Shown: piece by piece, positions 1 to 6,123 of the stretch | Position numbering within the stretch: position 1 is the stretch's first letter | Layout: every line of letters begins with the position of its first letter | DNA from: Flavobacteriales bacterium | Lineage (GTDB): Bacteria > Bacteroidota > Bacteroidia > Flavobacteriales_D > Sanyastnellaceae | Assembly (NCBI GenBank): GCA_022428285.1 | Contig: JAKMCX010000009.1 | Coordinates: 1-46,826 of the forward strand | Reading direction: 5' to 3' | Length of the DNA stretch: 46,826 nt | The notes under the pieces: model-generated | Seen by the model: only the letters and a program-made list of their open reading frames with translations | The model's database searches: none | What the model was told of the DNA's origin: nothing | Position numbers and translations under genes: made by a program

Positions 1-2
1 CC

Positions 3-923
3 AATGTGATTCCGGGCGTCGCCATCGCCACAGCCCTGATGCCTCCTCTGTGCACAGCAGGATATGGATTGGCCAACGGTGAATGGAACTTTCTGGCGGG
101 CGGATTCTATCTGTTCCTGATCAACACAGCCCTGATTGCGCTCTCTACCTGGCTGGTAGTCCGGTACTTGAGGTTCCCCATCCTCCACTATGTAGAGCCA
201 GCCTTGGAGCGCCGATACAAGCGGCTCTCCGCCCTTCTCTTCCTGGCGCTCCTCGGTCCTTCTGGCTACATTTTCTACAACATCGTTCAGGAAAGCAGGG
301 AAAATGCGGCTTTGCAACTTTTCGTGCAGAGCAACATGGAAATCCCGGGCAACACGGTCGACTTGGAAATCAACAGGGACGTGACCCCCCCCGAGCTGGA
401 GGTGTCCATTTACGGTTCCATGGTCACCGCCGAGCAAGAAGAGCAGTGGAAGCAACAGCTCGCTGCTGCCCACCCCAAATTCAACCTGAACCTCATCAAC
501 AACGGCATCAATGAAGCGGACATTGAGGAAATCCGGGAGCAGATGGCGTTTATGATGAGCAGCTTCTCCGACCTCACCGCCAAGGACCGACAGATTCAGC
601 AACTCAATGCCGAACTGACCTTGACCAGCGGCCGCCTGCGACAATTGGAGTCGAAACTGCTCCCCGCCGGAATTGGCAATGAGCTCTACACAATCTGCCC
701 CAATGCCACCCGCGTGAGGTGGGGACGGATCAACGAACAGGGCCGCAGCGCCCAGGTTCCAGAGACGTTCATGGCACAATTGGAAGTCACCTTAGATGCG
801 CCTTTCCCCCGGCCTCAAATGGAAGACTCCCTTCGCAATGTGCTCACCAATTGGATTCAAGCCAGGCTGGCCTCGAACCACCGAATGGAGGTGTCCATCC
901 AGTACGAGACCGCGTTGCCTTGA
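3..923 (+). CDS. DUF389 family membrane protein, 3' part (5' end outside window)
   Basis: The frame is open to the left edge (Asn codon at 3-5, then a GTG), so the start lies upstream; the visible part is about 306 codons. It opens with the hallmark NVIPGVAIATALMPPLC stretch of DUF389 (TIGR00341-like) proteins, followed by hydrophobic segments at about residues 28-52 and 73-92. After these comes a soluble C-terminal region with paired-helix character (EEIREQMAFMMSSFSDLTAKD, then LTLTSGRLRQLESKL), probably extracytoplasmic. The family is widespread but its function is not established. The TGA stop overlaps the TTG proposed as start of the next gene, which suggests translational coupling. Confidence 0.85.
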   Translation, partial: NVIPGVAIATALMPPLCTAGYGLANGEWNFLAGGFYLFLINTALIALSTWLVVRYLRFPILHYVEPALERRYKRLSALLFLALLGPSGYIFYNIVQESRENAALQLFVQSNMEIPGNTVDLEINRDVTPPELEVSIYGSMVTAEQEEQWKQQLAAAHPKFNLNLINNGINEADIEEIREQMAFMMSSFSDLTAKDRQIQQLNAELTLTSGRLRQLESKLLPAGIGNELYTICPNATRVRWGRINEQGRSAQVPETFMAQLEVTLDAPFPRPQMEDSLRNVLTNWIQARLASNHRMEVSIQYETALP

Positions 924-1612
924 GAAAGTTTCTGAGACTGAGCCTTCAGGGGCTGCGCTGGCCCTTGGGGGCGGTGACCCTTTTTGGGCTTCCGGCAGCC
1001 CTCCGGGTCATTTGGACCGAAATCCACCCCATGCTGCGCACAGACCAGTGGCCATTTTGGGCGGGATTTGTGGGCACCTTGATCCTGTGGACCGCCTGGT
1101 GGAGGCACACGCGTTGGGCCCGGTTCATCACGACCATTGAGCACGAATCACTGCACGCCATTGTGGGCATGCTCACCCTGATTCCGGTTCGAGAACTCAA
1201 GGTGCGGGAGGATGGCAGCGGCCATGTGCTCTTCGAACCGCCCGGTCATTGGCTCCTGTACCTGTCGCCCTACTTCATCCCCCTGCTCCTGCTCATGGAA
1301 ATCGGTCTCACGGGGTTGATGGGACTTCCCGTTTGGGCCGAGCGCGCTTTACTGGGCGCCCTCCTCGGAATGTCCATTGTGGGTCACTTGCGACAGATCC
1401 ACCCGCGACAAACCGACTTCCGCCATGCGGGCAGGGTGTTCACCATATCATTTTTGCCCACAGCGTTTCTGCTGGCATACGGCGCCGCCTTTACCATGAT
1501 TCAAACAGGCCAGCTCGGGGCCATTCCAGAATTCTTGGGGGCTTGGGTGCAAGGCCTGCTGCACGACGCACAGTGGGCATGGCTTCATTTGAGCCAGTGG
1601 TTGGCAGGCTAA
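920..1612 (+). CDS. M50-like integral-membrane metalloprotease
   Basis: The proposed start is the TTG at 920 (MRKFLRLSLQGLRWP), whose last bases overlap the upstream TGA; the first in-frame ATG alternative is at 1031. The product is 230 residues with several hydrophobic segments (about 16-30, 45-60, 112-138, 143-157, 173-193). HESLH (residues 75-79) is an HExxH zinc motif inside a membrane context. A later HPRQTDF segment (161-167) could give the third ligand, Asp166, as expected for site-2-protease-like M50 enzymes. Substrate and pathway cannot be read from the sequence. Frame and motif are secure; the start codon is not. Confidence 0.65.
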   Translation: MRKFLRLSLQGLRWPLGAVTLFGLPAALRVIWTEIHPMLRTDQWPFWAGFVGTLILWTAWWRHTRWARFITTIEHESLHAIVGMLTLIPVRELKVREDGSGHVLFEPPGHWLLYLSPYFIPLLLLMEIGLTGLMGLPVWAERALLGALLGMSIVGHLRQIHPRQTDFRHAGRVFTISFLPTAFLLAYGAAFTMIQTGQLGAIPEFLGAWVQGLLHDAQWAWLHLSQWLAG

Positions 1613-1619
1613 GCCCCGG

Positions 1620-2579
1620 TCACTCCCAACGGGAAACGAAATCCGCCACGTCAGATTGGTGGCGCTTGTTCCAGCGGATCACCTTGATGATTTGCGTGGT
1701 GTAAATCAAACCCGCCAAACCAGCAGCACCCCATTTTGCTTGCTTGTAGGGCTGTGCCGCTTCTTCCGCAGAGGTTTCACTTCCAAAAGGACGTTCCAAC
1801 TCCTCTTCATAGGCCTTGGTTTCCAGGTTGGACAGCAAGGCCGCCGCACCCCCAAAGATGGCGATGCTCCAAAAGTTACCGTTGCCTTTTTTGCGCTTTC
1901 GGTCGTTGTATTCCACCGTCCAGTTTTGGGATTCTCCGTAGGTGACGTAGGGAATTCCTGAGCCGGGCAGCAAAGCACTGCACAGCATGCCCACTGCGGC
2001 AGAGCGGTGTCGAAAACCCGTCAATTCCGCCGTGGAACTCACCCCCGAACCACTCAATTCATGGTGCATTTCAAAATCGTAATTGCCAGAAGGGGCTTTC
2101 ATTTCGATGCCGTTCCAACCGGACACTTGGCGCAACCGGTAAGAAGCCAAGTCTTTGTCTTCGCCAAAGTCATCTGAAATGGCGGCCGGGACATTGAACC
2201 AATCGTCCCGGAACTTCATCGAAAAACCATAGTGCTCGCTGGTTTTCACCTTGAACCTGAAGCGGTCACCCCACAGCTCTTCCACCTCCTCGGCAAAGTT
2301 CCAAACGATTTTTCGCTTGCCGGGCATGACCCTCGGACCCACATCGCCAGAAACGGACTTGAGCGGCCCCCTCCACGTGTATCCATCGTCTTCGCTGAAA
2401 TAGAGCTGCACGGTCAACGGGCGGTCTGCCTTGAGCTGATAACTGACCTCCAGCTCCTCCGCAAAGTCTTTAACATTCAGCTTGTTAACGCTCTGGGACG
2501 CTCCAACAATGGGCACCACGCACCACAGCACAGTCAGCAACTGAAAGGCAACACATCGGTTCGAATCCATCCTTTCCAT
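1620..2579 (-). CDS. Exported protein of unknown function, third gene of the caspase operon
   Basis: The start is taken as the ATG at 2579 (METMERMD... frame, beginning MERMDSNR), 8 nt after the caspase gene's stop; an ATG at 2570 is equally possible. About 319 residues. A hydrophobic signal sequence (QLLTVLWCVVPIVGASQ) is followed by a domain with SVSGDVGPRVMPGKRKIVWNF, a pattern I associate with Bacteroidota exported proteins that carry a short beta-sandwich before a variable C-terminus. Two hydrophobic stretches near the C-terminus (SIAIFGGAAALL and WGAAGLAGLIYTTQII) suggest membrane attachment. No catalytic motif is visible. Tight spacing implies co-expression with the caspase-like gene. 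I do not recognise a function. Confidence 0.75.
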   Translation of the reverse strand: MERMDSNRCVAFQLLTVLWCVVPIVGASQSVNKLNVKDFAEELEVSYQLKADRPLTVQLYFSEDDGYTWRGPLKSVSGDVGPRVMPGKRKIVWNFAEEVEELWGDRFRFKVKTSEHYGFSMKFRDDWFNVPAAISDDFGEDKDLASYRLRQVSGWNGIEMKAPSGNYDFEMHHELSGSGVSSTAELTGFRHRSAAVGMLCSALLPGSGIPYVTYGESQNWTVEYNDRKRKKGNGNFWSIAIFGGAAALLSNLETKAYEEELERPFGSETSAEEAAQPYKQAKWGAAGLAGLIYTTQIIKVIRWNKRHQSDVADFVSRWE

Positions 2580-2587
2580 CGTTTCAA

Positions 2588-4285
2588 TCAATCGTCCAAT
2601 CCCCACAAACGCCATTCATCGATGATGGTTGGCGCAACACGGACGGAAGGTTCTTGGTCTCGGCCGTCCCGATTGGACTGCAGTTTGACCTCTTTTCGGA
2701 CACCGTCAAACATGTCCCCGTAATTCAGTTTCCCTTTGGATTCCTGCATGTACTTGAGCAGGAAATAAGTGAAGTAACCGTGCTCTTGGTCCTCGAAAAC
2801 GCCGCTCGACTGGTTGCCAGAACTGGACGCAAAAACAACAGCATTGCCTCCTGCTTCCACCTCCTCTGGCACCCGCGCGAGCCCCTTCATGCCAGCAATC
2901 AGACTCTCATTGCGGGCACCACCCGAGAAACAAGCGTCCAAAAAGACCGTGGTCCTCTTGGTCGGCGTCTCGCCCAATTCCGCATACACCTGTTCCAATG
3001 AAAGCCCAAGTTCCGGGGCATCGCCGTCCACATCTACCGGAATCAAAAACGGCTCTTTGGTCGCCTCGGAAGGCAAGCCATGACCGCTGTAATAAAAAAT
3101 CAATTCAGCCTCGCCTTCCAAGGCCTCGGCAAAGTTGGACAACTGCGCCAAAGCACGCTCCATCGTCACCTTCGTGGCATTGATTTCCAAAATGATGTTC
3201 TCTTCGGGAATGCCCCACAGTTTCTGGAGGTATTGCTGCATGATGTGCGCATCGGCTTCTGCAAACGGAACATTCTGAGTGGGGTTCAATCCCGGGTTGG
3301 ACGTCGCATACTTTTCGTTTCCAATGATCAAAGCAAATCGCTGGTCCTGGACCTTTTTGACGGTTGGAATGTTGCGGTCAACATCAGAACCAAAGAAAAC
3401 GGCACTGCCAGATCCGGACCCATCCGAAGTGGGCACCTGCCACATCGCTTGGTCCAACATCGCCTCCAGCGGCAAAGCACCAATAAAGGTCTCCGCATAC
3501 CGGCCAAGCGACTCGTCCAAAACAACCTTGAACTGGACTTCCTGATGCGGGTAATCAGGCGGTACGATGACCGAAACCCACAGCTCTTTGACTTCGCCAG
3601 GTTCCATCTGATTGAACTTGAAGCTCTGGGTGGACAGCGGCTGCACGCCTTCGTCGAGAAGCTCCAATTCGCAGCGCACGTCATAGGCAAAGCCCGCCCC
3701 TTTGTTGCGCACCAAGAACTGGTAAGTGAAAGCCTGCCCCCGTATGATTTCCCCTTCCTTGACCCTGTGGTCCACCACCAATAGCTCAGGTTGCCTGAAT
3801 TCTAGGGTGTTGATGTTCACCGAAGTTTCGGGGGGGCCAAAACCAAGGGGCTCCTGAATTTTCAGAAAGACCTTCAATTCACCATCCTTGGTTTTCATGG
3901 AAGACTGGATCGGCACCGCAAACTCCATGGTGGCCCCTCGGGGCAAATCGGCCAACCGAATCTGCTCCGAAACGGTCACGCCCGAAGACGCACCCTCCAA
4001 TCGGATTTCACACACCATGCCTTGGGCATCCCCCAAAGCCGTTGGGGCATTGTTGAGTTTGTAGGTCAGCGTCGCCTGTTCGTTTGCGTCCAAGTATCCG
4101 TTGCCATTGTTGTCTTCGAACCGCACACTGCCCTCCACAATGGACAGCTGCGGCGGTGCAATGACCGGACGGCGCTGAATGGTCATGGCCCGCTTCGTCA
4201 CCGCCTCGACTTGGGCATCCACTGCCCACGTGCCCGCAGCCAATGCTCCCAACAAACACACCACCCCTTGTATGACTCCCTTCAT
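2588..4285 (-). CDS. Secreted caspase-like (peptidase C14) protein
   Basis: 565 residues. An N-terminal signal peptide (about 1-24, hydrophobic core VVCLLGALAAGTWAV) precedes a beta-rich region. A 12-residue loop at 58-69 (DNNGNGYLDANE) matches an EF-hand calcium loop, and a second sandwich-like domain covers about 165-270. The SDVDRNIP linker (300-307) leads into a caspase/metacaspase p20 fold beginning RFALIIGNEKY (316-326). The catalytic dyad is visible: His402 in YYSGHG and Cys452 in DACFSGG. C14 enzymes cleave after Arg/Lys or Asp; the specificity here is unknown. The ATG overlaps the stop of the upstream DUF4384 gene by one base (TGATG on the minus strand). Family assignment is firm; biological role is inferred only. 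Confidence 0.9.
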   Translation of the reverse strand: MKGVIQGVVCLLGALAAGTWAVDAQVEAVTKRAMTIQRRPVIAPPQLSIVEGSVRFEDNNGNGYLDANEQATLTYKLNNAPTALGDAQGMVCEIRLEGASSGVTVSEQIRLADLPRGATMEFAVPIQSSMKTKDGELKVFLKIQEPLGFGPPETSVNINTLEFRQPELLVVDHRVKEGEIIRGQAFTYQFLVRNKGAGFAYDVRCELELLDEGVQPLSTQSFKFNQMEPGEVKELWVSVIVPPDYPHQEVQFKVVLDESLGRYAETFIGALPLEAMLDQAMWQVPTSDGSGSGSAVFFGSDVDRNIPTVKKVQDQRFALIIGNEKYATSNPGLNPTQNVPFAEADAHIMQQYLQKLWGIPEENIILEINATKVTMERALAQLSNFAEALEGEAELIFYYSGHGLPSEATKEPFLIPVDVDGDAPELGLSLEQVYAELGETPTKRTTVFLDACFSGGARNESLIAGMKGLARVPEEVEAGGNAVVFASSSGNQSSGVFEDQEHGYFTYFLLKYMQESKGKLNYGDMFDGVRKEVKLQSNRDGRDQEPSVRVAPTIIDEWRLWGLDD

Positions 4286-5214
4286 CAGTATCGTTGTTGA
4301 GGTTTAATCCGAATGAACACCCGCTGCATTTGAAAATGGTCCGAACGCCCTGAGTTCTGCTTGACCCACCGCTCAAACTCCTCCTTGCCCAGCGTCCACA
4401 TCTGGTCCTCTTCCTGCCAATTCATAGCAGGTGGCGCAAAACTGTGCGTTGCAAAAGCACCCATCAAGATCGCCTGTGAGTCCATCTTGTCCTCATTGGT
4501 CACCTGAAACCCCCAGGCGTATCGGGCCATGCGGTTCAAGCCTTGCTGGGACGCCTCCACTTCCAACCACTCCGATTCATTGCTGAAGAGCGAATACACC
4601 TGCTGGCCCTTCACCTCTTCTGCAAACTCCGAGTTGTTGTTGGACAGCGCATAGACCAAGTCTTTCTCGAGGTAAAAGAACATCACATGCCCATCGACAG
4701 GCGACTGAAAACGGGCACGGACGCGGTCCCCAGCTTCCAAAAATGTCACCGGCCTGAGACCAAGGACATCCGAACACAGCTCCAACACCACATCGACTTT
4801 GTCCTCTTTGATGGGCTGCGCCTTTCCTTGGACCCTCACGGACCACCAGATTTCATTGTCACGCACCTCTGCAAAGGGGCCTTCAGTCTCCGTTGTTTCG
4901 ATCCACTCGCCTTTGACTTGCAGCACGCTGAGCTCTGTAAAGGACCCGTCGGTCTGGCCATTGAAGTCCGAAGAAACCTGCACGGTTTCGCTGTTGATCC
5001 GGGTGCCAAATGCCGCCGCAATGGCCCTGATTTTGGCCTGTTCAACGACCCATTCTTTGGCCTGTTCAGTGGTCCTGCCTTGCGGGTTGGCGAAGTACTC
5101 CCAGCCCGAGTCCACCTTTTTTGTTTGCGCAAACAACACAACGCTTCCCCCGATCAAACAAAGGAGCAGAAAAGACCGGTAAGCCATCTGCAAGGGGAAC
5201 GTGGAGCGCTTCAT
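4285..5214 (-). CDS. Exported DUF4384 domain protein
   Basis: 309 residues, first gene of the three-gene minus-strand operon. The signal sequence lies at about 12-30 (SFLLLCLIGGSVVLFAQ); an alternative ATG at codon 10 (5187) would also leave it intact. The middle (about 165-255) has the DUF4384 look: FLEAGDRVRARFQSPVDGHVMFFYLEKD, then a LYALSNNN-like strand. DUF4384 domains are often fused to or next to caspase domains in bacteria and are thought to be non-catalytic. That fits this position directly before the caspase-like gene. The N-terminal part (EQAKEWVVEQAKIRAIAAAFG) resembles a small alpha/beta module of exported Bacteroidota proteins. Domain call is moderate, export is likely. Confidence 0.75.
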   Translation of the reverse strand: MKRSTFPLQMAYRSFLLLCLIGGSVVLFAQTKKVDSGWEYFANPQGRTTEQAKEWVVEQAKIRAIAAAFGTRINSETVQVSSDFNGQTDGSFTELSVLQVKGEWIETTETEGPFAEVRDNEIWWSVRVQGKAQPIKEDKVDVVLELCSDVLGLRPVTFLEAGDRVRARFQSPVDGHVMFFYLEKDLVYALSNNNSEFAEEVKGQQVYSLFSNESEWLEVEASQQGLNRMARYAWGFQVTNEDKMDSQAILMGAFATHSFAPPAMNWQEEDQMWTLGKEEFERWVKQNSGRSDHFQMQRVFIRIKPQQRY

Positions 5215-5332
5215 GACAAGTGAGGTCGCAATTTACCCAAGCCGGAGTAGATGAGGAGCATAAAGGCACCACCACCTTGCCACCGATGAAAAGCCGAACG
5301 CTCGAATCGAATGGCGTGCCTAATTTGCCGAC

Positions 5333-5785
5333 ATGAGGGCTGTCGTCCAAAGGGTAAGCCGCGCTGAAGTGCGGGTAGAAGGGAAAACCATCGGGTCCTG
5401 CGGCCGCGGCCTCATGGTCCTGCTCGGCGTGCATGCCGAAGACACACAAGCGGATGCAGAATGGCTGGCTGCGAAAGTGGCGGCGCTTCGGATTTTTTCC
5501 GACAGCGAAGGCAAGATGAATTTGTCCATCACAGACGTATCTGGCGGGGCATTGGTGGTCAGTCAATTTACCCTGCACGCCAAATACAAGAAGGGCACCC
5601 GCCCCAGCTTCATTCATGCAGCACGGCCAGAAACGGCCATTCCCCTCTACGAACACTTCGTGAAAAATCTAGAGGAACACCTCAAGAGACCCGTGGCGAC
5701 CGGTAAGTTTGGTGCCACGATGGAAGTGGACCTGGTCAACGATGGTCCCGTCACGATCACCATGGACACCCAGCACAAGGAATGA
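5333..5785 (+). CDS. dtd: D-aminoacyl-tRNA deacylase
   Basis: 150 residues, the usual Dtd length. Dtd removes D-amino acids (and mischarged Gly) from tRNA in the cytoplasm, a translation quality-control step. Visible signatures are the start [13 protein letters not shown], the SQFTL motif (77-81), the KGTRPSF segment (about 87-93), and the C-terminal NDGPVTI (136-142), equivalent to the family's Gly-Pro loop (usually NxGPVT). The ATG at 5333 matches the canonical N-terminus. The stop overlaps the next gene's start (ATGA), so this gene is translationally coupled to the MazG-like gene. Confidence 0.96.
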   Translation: MRAVVQRVSRAEVRVEGKTIGSCGRGLMVLLGVHAEDTQADAEWLAAKVAALRIFSDSEGKMNLSITDVSGGALVVSQFTLHAKYKKGTRPSFIHAARPETAIPLYEHFVKNLEEHLKRPVATGKFGATMEVDLVNDGPVTITMDTQHKE

Positions 5786-6123
5786 CCCCCGATTCGCCCA
5801 GCCTCGCAGAAGTCCAATCCACAGTAGACGAGTGGATCACCACCATTGGCGTTCGGTACTTCAGCGAATTGACCAACATGGCCATCCTCACCGAAGAAGT
5901 GGGCGAACTGGCCCGCATCATGGCCCGCCGCTATGGCGACCAAAGTGAAAAGCCCTCCGATGCCGGTCGTGACCTGGGCGATGAGATGGCCGACGTACTT
6001 TGGGTTTTGGCTGCTTTGGCCAACCAAACAGGCGTTGACTTGAGTGCCGCATTCCAGCGGAACCTCGAAAAGAAAACCACCCGCGATGCCGACCGGCACC
6101 GCAACAACCCCAAGCTCCGATGA
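5782..6123 (+). CDS. MazG-like nucleotide pyrophosphohydrolase
   Basis: 113 residues, a single-domain all-alpha NTP pyrophosphatase. Metal-binding motifs are EEVGEL (38-43, Glu38/Glu39/Glu42) and GDEMADVLW (66-74, Asp67/Glu68/Asp71), the ExxE...ExxD pattern of MazG and iMazG enzymes. Such enzymes hydrolyse (d)NTPs to NMPs and pyrophosphate, often as house-cleaning of damaged nucleotides; the substrate here is not predictable. The start (ATG 5782) overlaps the dtd stop and the stop overlaps the next start, both as ATGA. Two cytosolic quality-control genes are thus coupled to a large exported protein. Confidence 0.9.
   Translation: MTPDSPSLAEVQSTVDEWITTIGVRYFSELTNMAILTEEVGELARIMARRYGDQSEKPSDAGRDLGDEMADVLWVLAALANQTGVDLSAAFQRNLEKKTTRDADRHRNNPKLR

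Noticed and set aside
5321-5328. TAATTTGC as a promoter -7 for dtd
   Set aside because: One base short of TAnnTTTG, only a few bases before the ATG and without a TTG at suitable distance.
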